Assembly: GCA_030950835.1 (NCBI GenBank)
Contig: JAUZQU010000015.1
Coordinates: forward strand, 1-18,175
Length of the DNA stretch: 18,175 nucleotides
Reading direction: 5' to 3'
Origin: Mariprofundaceae bacterium
GTDB taxonomy: Bacteria > Pseudomonadota > Zetaproteobacteria > Mariprofundales > Mariprofundaceae
In this document: positions 1 through 8,190 of the stretch, one piece after another
How positions within the stretch are numbered: the first letter of the stretch is position 1
Layout: each line of letters starts with the position of its first letter
Program-made: the position numbers and the translations under genes
Notes under the pieces: generated by a model
Database searches by the model: none
Told to the model about the DNA's origin: nothing
What the model saw: the letters and a program-made list of their open reading frames with translations, nothing else

Positions 1-1
1 T

Positions 2-277
2 GGCAAAGAAGTGATTGCACCTAAAACGAGTATGACAGTATTTGGTTGGACTGGTGCGGGTTATATCATCTATGACCCTGTAACTGGCGATGGCGCTTAT
101 AAGATTAGCGGTGGAGCTAAAGCGTTCACGGGGTCGTGTCTATCATTGTATCAAGTCAGGGGAACTGTACGCTTAGCTCATAGTTACATCGTGAGGGGGG
201 AAGCAAATGGATGGTACAATGATAGACCAGACCCCTACCTACGTATACGGGTTTTTGCAATTACCTCCAAAGTGTAA
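2..277 (+). CDS. C-terminal end of an unrecognised protein, tail supplied by a MITE-like element
   Basis: An open frame enters from the left edge and stops at 275-277, so this is a 3' fragment. An in-frame GTG at 11 is unlikely to be the true start because the frame stays open to the edge. The readable end (VFGWTGAGYIIYDPVTGDGA, then YKISGG) resembles the C-termini of large exported transglutaminase-like or RHS-like proteins, where a GxGYIIxDPxTGxGAYxISGG stretch sits near the end. That family link is from memory and weak. From position 130 the frame runs through a 106-bp inverted-repeat element and then 42 bp of flanking DNA. The last ~48 residues are therefore probably not ancestral, and the original stop seems to have been lost. 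The fragment may be a decaying gene. Confidence 0.5.
   Translation, partial: GKEVIAPKTSMTVFGWTGAGYIIYDPVTGDGAYKISGGAKAFTGSCLSLYQVRGTVRLAHSYIVRGEANGWYNDRPDPYLRIRVFAITSKV
130..235. repeat. MITE-like element with 23-bp terminal inverted repeats
   Basis: The left end (130-152, starting GGGGTCGTGTCTATCATTG) and the reverse complement of the right end (213-235, starting GGGGTCTGGTCTATCATTG) match at 20 of 23 positions. The 106-bp element has no room for a transposase. Its core (163-207) recurs at 18081-18125 with 2 mismatches in 45 bases, so it belongs to a dispersed family. Ends beginning GGGGTCNGGTCT are, as I recall, often found around Y1/REP-associated tyrosine transposases, but no transposase is present here to confirm that. 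I see no clear target-site duplication. The element lies inside the reading frame of the partial gene and supplies its C-terminal codons. Confidence 0.8.
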
Positions 278-441
278 ATAGGTGACAGTATACTATTTAA
301 TTGTCTTTCATGCGTTTGGCCGTTCAATTTCGGCTATGGCAGGCATGGCAAGAGTAGTTTTTCTGTATGTGACACATCATATGGGTCAGCGTAGTGTTTG
401 TAGGAAAGATGTTTTTTCATGATAATGTGTGGGATTTCAGC

Positions 442-471
442 TTGCACATAGGCTTTTGTGATAAATAAAGT
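442..471 (+). promoter_or_regulatory. Candidate sigma-70 promoter for dut
   Basis: TTGCAC at 442-447 and TAAAGT at 466-471 are separated by 18 bp and lie ~50 bp upstream of the dut start. The -10 match is poor. The rest of the 278-523 gap holds a short GCCG/CGGC inverted repeat near 318-334 without a T-run, and nothing else I can support. Confidence 0.25.
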
Positions 472-523
472 CCTATGTTGGTTTTGAGTGATTGAAGTAT
501 ATGCATTAAAAAGGATTAAAAAT

Positions 524-976
524 ATGCAGCAGACTGTGGTAAAGATTCAGAAATTGGCTCATGGTGAAGGTTTAGACTTGCCCTTTTATGCCAGTGCGCA
601 AGCTGCAGGTGCAGATATTCGCGCTGCTATTACAGAAGATGTGATTATTGAGGCTGGTGCTTATGCACTCATCAAAACAGGTTTTGCCATGGCTTTGGTA
701 GAGGGTTTTGAGGCGCAAATTCGTCCGCGTTCGGGGTTGGCGTTGAAACATGGTATCACGGTGTTGAACGCACCGGGTACGATTGATGCGGATTATCGTG
801 GTGAAGTGGGTGTGATGCTCATTAATCATGGCAACAAAGCGTTTATAGTGCGCAGGGGAGAGCGCATTGCACAGATGGTGATTGCGCCTTTTGTGCAGGC
901 GGATTTTCAAGAGGTAGACGCACTATCCGAGACAGAACGTGGTGAAGGTGGTTTTGGCAGTTCTGGTCGTCGATAA
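524..976 (+). CDS. dut: dUTP diphosphatase (dUTPase)
   Basis: Hydrolyses dUTP to dUMP and diphosphate in the cytoplasm. This keeps uracil out of DNA and supplies dUMP for thymidylate synthesis. All five motifs of the trimeric dUTPase family are visible in order in the 150-residue product: AGADIRA (~28-34), RPRSGLALKHG (from 67), NAPGTIDADYRG (82-93, with the presumed catalytic Asp88), RGERIAQMVI, and the Gly-rich C-terminal arm GEGGFGSSGR. The length is usual for the family (~150). I chose ATG 524 over the in-frame GTG at 488 because AAGGA at 511-515 sits 8 bp upstream and the extra 12 residues match nothing in the family. It is followed after 3 bp by nadD and opens the housekeeping run. Confidence 0.96.
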   Translation: MQQTVVKIQKLAHGEGLDLPFYASAQAAGADIRAAITEDVIIEAGAYALIKTGFAMALVEGFEAQIRPRSGLALKHGITVLNAPGTIDADYRGEVGVMLINHGNKAFIVRRGERIAQMVIAPFVQADFQEVDALSETERGEGGFGSSGRR

Positions 977-979
977 TAG

Positions 980-1660
980 ATGGTAAAGACGCCACATATT
1001 GCTATTTTCGGTGGTAGTTTTGATCCTCCGCATTTGGGACATCAAGCCTTGGTGGAAGCTGCGTTAGCGCAACTTGACGTTGATGCGTTATGGATTATGC
1101 CTGTGGGTGTACCTGTACATAGACAATTATCGGGCAAAGCGACTGCGCAACAACGTTTAGACTGGTTGAAGACCATGTTTGCCCATGATTCACGCGTGCA
1201 TATCAAAGACTGGGAGACTAAATCCTCTTCGCCTAGCCCTGCGATTGCAACTTTACGCCGTTTTCAAGATGAACATGCCGACCAGACACCAACTTGGCTG
1301 ATGGGCATGGATTCATATGCCGATTTGCCCAACTGGGTGGCTTACCCTGAACATCAAAAGCGGTGTAACTTGCTTGTTTTTGCACGCCAAGGTTGCGACA
1401 AAGCTGAACTTCGCGCTGGTTGGAGGCTGCTTGAAGCGGGTGAAGGTGTTATCCATATGCCTAGTAAAGCAGGTAATATTGCCTTTTTAGACATAGACTT
1501 ACCGCTCATTTCAAGCTCGCAGATTCGTGCTGATGTTGTGCAGCACCAGACGCAACTTCCTCAAAGCACCTGCAATGCTATTTCAGTCTGTTATGCTTCG
1601 GCTTTGACAGATAATACTGATGAACATATTAAGCAGACCAACAAAGAGAGAAAAGCATGA
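980..1660 (+). CDS. nadD: Nicotinate-nucleotide adenylyltransferase
   Basis: Transfers AMP from ATP to nicotinate mononucleotide, giving deamido-NAD in de novo and salvage NAD synthesis. The 226-residue protein opens with the nucleotidyltransferase signature FGGSFDPPHLGH (from residue ~10), where the HxGH-type motif binds ATP. Near the C-terminus is SSSQIRADV, the counterpart of the ISSTxIR motif that contacts the triphosphate. Length is normal for NadD (~210-230). The start ATG lies 3 bp after the dut stop, with no strong Shine-Dalgarno, so it probably relies on dut translation. The stop overlaps the rsfS start (ATGA, 1657-1660). The nadD-rsfS-rlmH order is widely conserved in bacteria and supports the call. 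Confidence 0.95.
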   Translation: MVKTPHIAIFGGSFDPPHLGHQALVEAALAQLDVDALWIMPVGVPVHRQLSGKATAQQRLDWLKTMFAHDSRVHIKDWETKSSSPSPAIATLRRFQDEHADQTPTWLMGMDSYADLPNWVAYPEHQKRCNLLVFARQGCDKAELRAGWRLLEAGEGVIHMPSKAGNIAFLDIDLPLISSSQIRADVVQHQTQLPQSTCNAISVCYASALTDNTDEHIKQTNKERKA

Positions 1661-2022
1661 CACAAACCACGATTGAACAACTGAACCAGAAAGTGATTGA
1701 AGCGATTGAAAATGTGAAAGGACAAGACATTATAACCCTGAATGTGACAGGGCGTTGCAGCTTTGCGGATCGTTTTGTCCTGGCAACAGGGCGCACGGAT
1801 CGTCAGCTCAAAGCCTTGGCAAACAGCGTGCGTCAAGTGGGGCATGCCCATGATTTAACAGCGCGGGTAGATGGTTTAGAGGCGTTGGAATGGTTAGTAG
1901 TAGACTTAGGTGACATTGTAGTACACTTATTCTTGCCTGAAGTGCGCGAATCTTTCCAGCTTGAGCGCTTATGGTCTACGCCTGTGGAAAGTGCCAACGA
2001 GAGCCCTGATCAAGCAACATGA
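1657..2022 (+). CDS. rsfS: Ribosome silencing factor RsfS (Iojap family)
   Basis: RsfS binds uL14 on the 50S subunit and blocks subunit joining when nutrients are scarce. The 121-residue protein has the family signature CSFADRFVLATGRTDRQLKA (typically CSxxDYFVIATGxSxRHxxA), then ALEWLVVDLGDIVVHLF and EVRESFQLERLWS near the C-terminus. The last two are the conserved DLGDVVVHxF and RxFYxLExLW blocks. The position equivalent to the usual Tyr in DYF is Arg here, a mild variation. It is coupled by 4-bp ATGA overlaps to nadD upstream and rlmH downstream. Size and order both fit. Confidence 0.94.
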   Translation: MTQTTIEQLNQKVIEAIENVKGQDIITLNVTGRCSFADRFVLATGRTDRQLKALANSVRQVGHAHDLTARVDGLEALEWLVVDLGDIVVHLFLPEVRESFQLERLWSTPVESANESPDQAT

Positions 2023-2468
2023 ATTTAAGGTTGTTGGTGGTGGGAAAAGCAGGCAAAGACTTTAAAGATTATGAAGCATCTTTGAAGAAACGTCTGCAAG
2101 GTTCGCATCAATTTGAAATTGTAGAACTCAGCGAAAGCCGCGCCAAACAACCCACTCAAATCAAACAAGATGAAGCCAAAACGATTTTAAAACAGGTGAA
2201 ATCAACTTTTATCTTGTTGGATGAACGTGGTAAAACTTTGAGTAGTGTGCAGTGGGCAGACTTTTTTGAGGCTCAACAAGGTAATGCCAGCATAGATTTT
2301 GTGATTGGTGGTGCTGCAGGTGTAGCCGATGAAGTGCGCCAACAAGCGCAAGCCATATGGAGCTTGTCTGCCCTGACTTTGCCCCACCAGTTGGCGCGTG
2401 TTTTGGTGGTAGAACAGCTTTACCGTGCTTTTTCTATCCTTCAAGGACACCCTTATCATAAAGTATGA
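2019..2468 (+). CDS. rlmH: 23S rRNA pseudouridine-1915 N3-methyltransferase RlmH
   Basis: A SPOUT-fold enzyme that methylates pseudouridine 1915 in helix 69 of 23S rRNA on assembled 70S ribosomes, using S-adenosylmethionine. The 149-residue product, slightly under the usual ~155, has the knot region FVIGGAAGVADEV and the near-invariant C-terminal block LPHQLARVLVVEQLYRAFSI followed by LQGHPYHKV. It overlaps rsfS (2019-2022) and the downstream envC-like gene (2465-2468) by ATGA. In many gammaproteobacteria rlmH is followed by cell-elongation genes. Here it leads straight into the division-linked envC gene. Confidence 0.96.
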   Translation: MNLRLLVVGKAGKDFKDYEASLKKRLQGSHQFEIVELSESRAKQPTQIKQDEAKTILKQVKSTFILLDERGKTLSSVQWADFFEAQQGNASIDFVIGGAAGVADEVRQQAQAIWSLSALTLPHQLARVLVVEQLYRAFSILQGHPYHKV

Positions 2469-3613
2469 ATAATTTTCGCCTTTTTCCTTTTTTTATACTG
2501 CTTATGTTGCTCAACATCAACGCATATGCCGCGCGTGATGTGCAAGCGGAGCTGAAAAACATACAACAACAACGGCACATGGTGGCAAAGGTAAAACAAC
2601 AACTTGCGACTGAATTGGGGCAAGTGGGCAAAACCTTACAAATCTTGGACATCAACTTGTTGTCTGCCCGCAAAGCGTATCGTAATGTGAAAACACAGAT
2701 TACTGCGGTGGACAAAAAGCTTGCGGTTTTCAAGCGCGAAAAGAAGAAAATACGCCAAAAAATGCACAAGCTTTATGCACAAATGAGCAAAGAAGCTGCT
2801 GTTGCTTATCAACATACAGGTAGTCGTTCGGTGTGGGTGGATGTGCTCAATGGCACTTCAATGACTGAAATACCGCACCGACAATATTTATTGAAGCAAG
2901 TGATGTTATCCCAAGAAAAAGATAGGGAAACATGGCGCAAAGCCATGCAGAAACTTGCTGATATTGAGAGAAAAGAACAAAAAAATAAAGATAAGTTGTT
3001 GGGTTTACAAAACGAGCGCAAAGCAGCCGAAGATGTGTTGTTGGCTCAAATCAAGGCCAAACGTGAAGCGGCAAAACAACTGCAAGCGGACATCCAGCAA
3101 CAGCAATCCCAAGAAAAACGTTTGCGCCAACAAGAACAAGCCTTACATCGTTTGTTGCAGGGCTTGGGTGAATCGTTGTTGGAAAGTGACAAAAAAGAAC
3201 AGCTTACCTCCATCCGCAAACGTAAAGGTAAGTTGGCATGGCCATTAAAAGGGCGGGTGATTGTCGGTTTTGGCAAAACCACTGCCGCAGGCACCAAACT
3301 TGCAGGAGTACACCTTTCACCTGCCAAACGCAGCGAAGAAGGTAAGTTGGTACGTGCTTTTGAACAGGGGCAAGTACGTTATGCCGATTGGTTTGGTGGT
3401 TATGGTTTGATGATGATTGTTGATTATGGGCATGGGATTATGGCAGTGTATGCCCATAATGATATCTTGCATAAACAACTCGGTGATTGGGTTGAGCAAG
3501 GCGAAATATTGGCAGAAGCTGGTAGTACGGGTTGGATTGAAGATGTGCGTTTGTACTTTGAAATCAGGGACAAAGGTAAACCCGTCAACCCATCGCGCTG
3601 GTGTAAAAAATAA
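2465..3613 (+). CDS. envC: EnvC-like murein hydrolase activator (degenerate LytM domain)
   Basis: EnvC proteins activate periplasmic amidases (AmiA/AmiB type) at the septum so that daughter cells can separate. The 382-residue product has a signal peptide (about residues 1-22, ending AYA), a long Lys/Gln/Glu-rich coiled-coil region (~25-235) and a C-terminal M23/LytM domain (~255-382). Most zinc ligands of active M23 peptidases are missing. The usual HxGxD site reads AGVHLS, and the terminal HxH reads RLY before FEIRDKGKPVNPSRW. The same kind of loss is known in E. coli EnvC, so this should be an activator rather than an enzyme. It is coupled to rlmH by ATGA and followed by ctpA-like and yibQ-like genes. 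In E. coli yibQ also follows envC, but gpmI, which often precedes it, is absent here. Confidence 0.92.
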   Translation: MNNFRLFPFFILLMLLNINAYAARDVQAELKNIQQQRHMVAKVKQQLATELGQVGKTLQILDINLLSARKAYRNVKTQITAVDKKLAVFKREKKKIRQKMHKLYAQMSKEAAVAYQHTGSRSVWVDVLNGTSMTEIPHRQYLLKQVMLSQEKDRETWRKAMQKLADIERKEQKNKDKLLGLQNERKAAEDVLLAQIKAKREAAKQLQADIQQQQSQEKRLRQQEQALHRLLQGLGESLLESDKKEQLTSIRKRKGKLAWPLKGRVIVGFGKTTAAGTKLAGVHLSPAKRSEEGKLVRAFEQGQVRYADWFGGYGLMMIVDYGHGIMAVYAHNDILHKQLGDWVEQGEILAEAGSTGWIEDVRLYFEIRDKGKPVNPSRWCKK

Positions 3614-3641
3614 AACTGTTGGATGAAAGAATGAGGCTATT

Positions 3642-4973
3642 ATGAAACTTCTACATACACGTATGATTATTGCACTGGGCACATCGCTGGTCTTGCTGAT
3701 GGCATGGATTGCTTGGCAACCTTCTACTGCGATCAACGCCGCGCACGCCGCGACGGATTATGCGCAAATGAAGAAGTTTTCCGATGTGATGAACGCGGTA
3801 CGTCGTTATTATGTTGAAGAAGTGACGGATGAAGAGCTGTTTGAAGGTGCGCTTAAAGGTATGTTGTCCAATTTAGACCCACACTCTACCTATATGAACA
3901 CGGAAATGTTCACCAAAATGATGGAAGATACCAGTGGCGAGTTTGGTGGTTTGGGCATTGAGATTTCATCTGCGGATGGTGGCATTTTGATTGTAACGCC
4001 GATTGAAGATACGCCAGCTTATAGGGCTGGAGTGAAGGCTGGTGATTTGATTGTACGCATTGGTGATGTGTTAGCGCGTGACATTAGTTTACCTGAATCG
4101 GTGAAAATGATGCGTGGTAAACCTGGTACAGACATCACCTTAACCATCTTTCGTGCCGATGAAATGCGCACCTTTGATGTGGAGATTACACGGGACAATA
4201 TCCGCGTAGCCTCGGTAAAAAGTGATATTCTTGCGCCTGGTTATGCTTATTTGCGTGTTACCCAGTTCCAAGAAAAAACGGTTGAACAGTTGGAGAAACA
4301 CATCCAAGACATTCGTAACCAGTCGGATGGTCAAATTTGGGGTGCAGTGCTCGACTTACGCAATAATCCAGGCGGTTTGTTGGATCAAGCGGTGGAAATG
4401 AGTGACTTATTTCTTGAAAGCGGCGGTATTGTAAGCACCAAGTCGCGCGTGGGTAACAATATGAATTTCAAAGCTGGAAAGGGCGACGCGCTTGATGGTG
4501 CGCCTTTGATTGTCTTGATTAATGGTGGTTCGGCTTCGGCTTCTGAAATCGTGGCAGGTGCTTTGCAAGATAATCACCGTGCGGTATTGATGGGTACACG
4601 CAGCTTTGGTAAAGGCTCTGTGCAGCGCATCATTCCTTTATCGGACAACTCTGCGTTCAAACTCACAACTTCGCTTTATTACACGCCAAGTGGTCGCTCC
4701 ATCCAAGCTACAGGCATAGATCCTGATGTGGAAGTCAAAGCGGTACGCCTGAAAGTCGCCGCTGATGATGTGAAGCGCCCTGAAGGCATCTCTGAACGTA
4801 ATATGAAAGGGCATTTATCGAATGGTAATGGTAAATCTACGACCAAAAAAGAAGATGAAAGTTTGTCTGGGCAACCTAGTGATAAAATGGTGGAGCGTTT
4901 AACCAAAGATGTGCAGCTACAACGCGCCTTGGACTTATTACAAGGTTTGCATGTGTTGGGTAAAATGTCGTAA
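3642..4973 (+). CDS. ctpA: Carboxy-terminal processing protease, S41 family, with PDZ domain
   Basis: A periplasmic serine protease that trims or degrades exported proteins from their C-termini. In this genomic setting the likely targets are envelope and cell-wall proteins. The 443-residue product has an N-terminal signal or anchor (~9-30), a cap region, a PDZ domain starting near GEFGGLGIEI (residue 99), and the S41 core. The catalytic Ser299 in NGGSASASEI and Lys324 in SFGKGSVQ are 25 residues apart, the spacing known for the Ser/Lys pairs of plant D1 protease and E. coli Prc. The tail after residue ~385 is polar, low in complexity and poorly conserved. GAGG at 3633-3636 lies 5 bp before the ATG. 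S41 proteases commonly lie between envC and yibQ homologues in proteobacteria. Confidence 0.94.
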   Translation: MKLLHTRMIIALGTSLVLLMAWIAWQPSTAINAAHAATDYAQMKKFSDVMNAVRRYYVEEVTDEELFEGALKGMLSNLDPHSTYMNTEMFTKMMEDTSGEFGGLGIEISSADGGILIVTPIEDTPAYRAGVKAGDLIVRIGDVLARDISLPESVKMMRGKPGTDITLTIFRADEMRTFDVEITRDNIRVASVKSDILAPGYAYLRVTQFQEKTVEQLEKHIQDIRNQSDGQIWGAVLDLRNNPGGLLDQAVEMSDLFLESGGIVSTKSRVGNNMNFKAGKGDALDGAPLIVLINGGSASASEIVAGALQDNHRAVLMGTRSFGKGSVQRIIPLSDNSAFKLTTSLYYTPSGRSIQATGIDPDVEVKAVRLKVAADDVKRPEGISERNMKGHLSNGNGKSTTKKEDESLSGQPSDKMVERLTKDVQLQRALDLLQGLHVLGKMS

Positions 4974-5014
4974 GGACGCTATTTCTTCATGACCTTGACT
5001 GAACAAACACACTG

Positions 5015-6022
5015 TTGAAGAAGCTTAAGAAAGTCGTCATGCCAGCATGGCTCAAGTTGCTGTTGGCTTGTTTGTTCAGCTTATTGCTCGTGTTGGTGGG
5101 CTTGGCAACTATGGATGTCCCGAATAGCGGGCATCAAGCACGGCTGAGCGATGCGCCTAGCGAGTTTTTACCCACAGATCAGGCATCTTTGAGTCAGGTT
5201 ATTCGTCCTTTATTACCTCAAGAAGCGTTCATTTATGAAGATGCGCTGCCTGACCCCGTACCTGAACCCATACCTGAACATTTACCAGTGACCCTATCTG
5301 AACTTTCCCCAGAACCTAAAAACAAACAGGCACAGCAAGCCAACTTAAATGATGTAGGGCAATTATCCTTGGTCATTGATGATGTGGGTTATAACTTAAA
5401 TGCTTTGCAACGTTTGTTAGCCTTACCTTATACGATTACAGTTGCTATCTTACCCGATGCACCGCATGCGCAAGAAGCTGCACGCATGGCGCATCAACAT
5501 GGGGTGACTGTGATGTTGCATATGCCTATGCAGACCAGCAATCCGAAATATCAACAAAATATGGAACGTTTCTACTTGCACCAAGGTTTATCCAAGACCG
5601 AGTTCACTCAAGTCTTTGAAGATGCACTGGCTAAAATACCTTATGTGCAAGGTATCAATAACCACATGGGTTCATTGCTGACATCCGATGCCAAAGCCAT
5701 GTCTTGGCTGATGGAGTTGTGTGAAAAACATGATCTTTTTTTCCTTGATTCGCGCACATCATCAGTATCTGTTGCCGCAGAAAAAGCCAGAGAGCAAGGT
5801 TTAGCTTGGAATAAGCGGAATGTGTTTTTAGACCACAAAACAGACACTGCTTCTTTACAACATGCTTGGAATGCCAGCCTTGATTGTGTGCAGCAAAAAA
5901 AGCAGTGCGTGATGATTGGACATCCACATGCTGAAACGGTTGCATTTCTTGAGCGCCAGCAACATCAACTGCTGCCTACTTTCTTGGTGTCTATCACCGC
6001 AGTATTGAAAGGTAAAAAGTGA
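5015..6022 (+). CDS. yibQ: Divergent polysaccharide deacetylase family protein (YibQ-like)
   Basis: A member of the DUF610/divergent polysaccharide deacetylase family, related to NodB-type carbohydrate deacetylases. The substrate is unproven but is probably a cell-wall glycan, given the envC and ctpA neighbours. The 335-residue product has a membrane anchor or signal (~12-32), a Pro/Glu-rich linker (~60-110) and the domain at ~118-332. Visible motifs are LSLVIDDVGYN (the Asp-Asp pair), AILPDAP, MLHMPMQ and GINNHMGS, where the Asp and His residues would hold the metal. The start is uncertain: TTG 5015 gives the longest frame but has no Shine-Dalgarno, while ATG 5039 also leaves an intact anchor and is an equally good choice. 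The stop overlaps the next gene's GTG (GTGA, 6019-6022). Confidence 0.88.
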   Translation: MKKLKKVVMPAWLKLLLACLFSLLLVLVGLATMDVPNSGHQARLSDAPSEFLPTDQASLSQVIRPLLPQEAFIYEDALPDPVPEPIPEHLPVTLSELSPEPKNKQAQQANLNDVGQLSLVIDDVGYNLNALQRLLALPYTITVAILPDAPHAQEAARMAHQHGVTVMLHMPMQTSNPKYQQNMERFYLHQGLSKTEFTQVFEDALAKIPYVQGINNHMGSLLTSDAKAMSWLMELCEKHDLFFLDSRTSSVSVAAEKAREQGLAWNKRNVFLDHKTDTASLQHAWNASLDCVQQKKQCVMIGHPHAETVAFLERQQHQLLPTFLVSITAVLKGKK

Positions 6023-6825
6023 GCAAGAAACTCGCAGTATTCATCATCCATGGCATGGGTTCGCCCAAGGCTGACTTTGCGGACGCGATGGTGGATGAAT
6101 TATCAACACGTATTGGTGATTTGGGTAAAGATGCGGCACAAATCGTTTGGCAACCCATCTATTGGGCGGATGTGTTGGAGCAGCGTGAGTTGAGCTACTT
6201 TAAACACAGCCAAGCGCAACATGACTTGCATTTTCCGGCGTTGCGTCAGTTTATACTCACTGCTTTTGGTGATGCCAGTGCTTATAGGCAAGTGTCAGGC
6301 AATGCCCACACTGCCTATGCAGATATTCATGCTAAGGTAAGCAGTGCCATTGCAACTGTATATGCAGATGATTTGGAATCACAAGATATGCCCATGTTGA
6401 TTCTTGCCCATTCTTTAGGTGGGCATATTATCTCCAACTATATTTGGGATGCGCAGCAAGCTGAAAATCCAGAGTTAAGTGCCTTTGAAAACATGCAGTG
6501 CTTGGCAGGGTTGGTAACTTTTGGTTGTAATATCCCGATGTTTACCTTCGCGCACCAAGATGTTCAGCCGATTACTTTTCCACCTAGCAACTTAGCAGGC
6601 AACCTCAAAGCTAAAGCCCAATGGCTCAACTATTATGATGCCGATGATGTGTTGGCATACCCACTAAAAACCATCAATGACAAATACGATCAGGTGGTGG
6701 ATGCGGATATTGCTATCCAAGTAGGCGGTGTCTTTTCTTCGTGGAACCCGCTTTCACATGACCACTACTGGACAGACAACGATTTCACCAAACCCGTGGC
6801 TCAGTTTATCAGCCGTTTCTTGTAA
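6019..6825 (+). CDS. Alpha/beta hydrolase of unknown substrate
   Basis: The 268-residue product shows the alpha/beta-hydrolase pattern: a first strand with an oxyanion HGMG (FIIHGMGSPK, near residue 10), a nucleophile elbow AHSLGGH with Ser132, a possible acid in the DADDVLAYP stretch, and a possible catalytic His among LSHDHYW (His247 or His249). No signal peptide is seen, so it is probably cytoplasmic. It starts with GTG overlapping the yibQ stop (GTGA), and such coupling suggests co-expression with the envelope genes. It could be a lipase, esterase or thioesterase, and the sequence does not decide which. The 90 bp that follow hold no clear terminator before the protease gene. Confidence 0.75.
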   Translation: MSKKLAVFIIHGMGSPKADFADAMVDELSTRIGDLGKDAAQIVWQPIYWADVLEQRELSYFKHSQAQHDLHFPALRQFILTAFGDASAYRQVSGNAHTAYADIHAKVSSAIATVYADDLESQDMPMLILAHSLGGHIISNYIWDAQQAENPELSAFENMQCLAGLVTFGCNIPMFTFAHQDVQPITFPPSNLAGNLKAKAQWLNYYDADDVLAYPLKTINDKYDQVVDADIAIQVGGVFSSWNPLSHDHYWTDNDFTKPVAQFISRFL

Positions 6826-6915
6826 TACTTACAGCACTAGATAATCATTTTAAACGCACCTTTTTGACATGCCACACTGCCTACGTCACGCTGGCGAGCA
6901 GATGATGGAGGGGTG

Positions 6916-8190
6916 ATGCGTCTTTTAGTGAATATGATAGGTCTGGTATCTTGGCTGATGTTGCTGCCTTTTGCCCAAGCAGCAAACACTGCGCAAATGC
7001 TCTTTGATAAGTATCAAAACAGCGTACTCCAAGTGGTGGTGATTGATGTTGAATCAGGCGAAAAGTCGTCTATTGGTTCGGGTTTTTTGGTGCAACAAGG
7101 TGATGTTGTGGTTTCCAATTACCATGTGGTTGCCAGTATCATTGAAGAGCCTGATCGTTACCGACTTGAATATGTGACCGAGCAAGGGGATACAGGTCAG
7201 CTGACTTTGCTTGATATTGATATCATCAATGATCTTGCTATTTTACAGCATGGAAAAAGCATTCAACATGAACACGCTTTTGTGCTGGCGCAGCAGCGTA
7301 TTAGCAAAGGTGCAGACATTTTTTCCATTGGTAATCCACATGACTTAGGCATGAGCATTATCACAGGCACGTATAATGGTCAGCCTGAACATGCTTTGTA
7401 TCAACGCATTCTATTTTCGGGCTCTTTAAACCCTGGTATGAGTGGTGGGCCAGCGTTGAATCACTTGGGTGAGGTGATTGGGGTGAATGTGTCTACTGGG
7501 GGTAGTGGTATCGGTTTTTTGGTGCCTGCGTCATATTTAGTAGCACTTTTACAAAGGGTAGAACAGGCCAACCAGCAAGCAATCAATTTTGCAGAACGTA
7601 TTGAGAGTCAATTATTTAAGCATCAGCAAATGTATATCGGAGACTTGCTGGCGCAACCTTGGCAAAGTAAGTCGCTGACCCAACAGCTGGAGACGCCTGA
7701 ACGCATTGCCAAGTTCATCCAATGTTGGGGTAAGTCGGCTACGGGTGATGATGAAGATTATAACAGCGTAGAACGCACTTGCGCTGGGCAAAAATCTATT
7801 TATTTAGGTGGTGACTTACGCACAGGTCATCTCGAATACCATATCCACTTATTTAAAAATAGGCAGTTAAGTACGCTGCGTTTTTACAATATGTATGAGC
7901 GTAGCTTTAGCAACCACTACTCTGGATTTTCTGCTGCTGCTGAGGATCAGTTGAGTGAGCGCAGTTGTAATAGTGATTTGGTGCAGCTTGGAGAACATGT
8001 TTGGAAGGTTAACTTTTGTAGTCGGCGCTACCTTCAATATCCCTCCTTATATGATGTCGCAGTGAATATGGCTGCCACAGGTCAAGCGGATCAAGGGGTG
8101 ATTGCCAATCTGAGAATTTCTGGCTGTGGTCAAGAAGAAGGGCTGCAGCTTGCCAAGAAGTTCATGGAGTCTATCACATGGAAGCCATAA
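6916..8190 (+). CDS. Exported trypsin-like serine protease with unrecognised C-terminal domain
   Basis: A 424-residue product with a signal peptide (MRLLVNMIGLVSWLMLLPFA, then QA). The S1/DegP-type protease domain (~25-205) has a full apparent triad: His70 in SNYHVV, Asp106 in INDLAIL and Ser176 in NPGMSGGPALN. No PDZ domain follows. The second half (~215-424) is a region I do not recognise, with five cysteines (FIQCWG, ERTCAG, ERSCNS, VNFCSR, ISGCGQ) that could form disulfides in the periplasm. ATG 6916 is preferred to GTG 6913 because GGAGG at 6907-6911 would otherwise touch the start codon. The 3' end overlaps the membrane FHA gene by 13 bp, which ties the protease to the kinase/FHA cluster downstream. 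Family membership is clear; its role in signalling is inferred from context. Confidence 0.85.
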   Translation: MRLLVNMIGLVSWLMLLPFAQAANTAQMLFDKYQNSVLQVVVIDVESGEKSSIGSGFLVQQGDVVVSNYHVVASIIEEPDRYRLEYVTEQGDTGQLTLLDIDIINDLAILQHGKSIQHEHAFVLAQQRISKGADIFSIGNPHDLGMSIITGTYNGQPEHALYQRILFSGSLNPGMSGGPALNHLGEVIGVNVSTGGSGIGFLVPASYLVALLQRVEQANQQAINFAERIESQLFKHQQMYIGDLLAQPWQSKSLTQQLETPERIAKFIQCWGKSATGDDEDYNSVERTCAGQKSIYLGGDLRTGHLEYHIHLFKNRQLSTLRFYNMYERSFSNHYSGFSAAAEDQLSERSCNSDLVQLGEHVWKVNFCSRRYLQYPSLYDVAVNMAATGQADQGVIANLRISGCGQEEGLQLAKKFMESITWKP

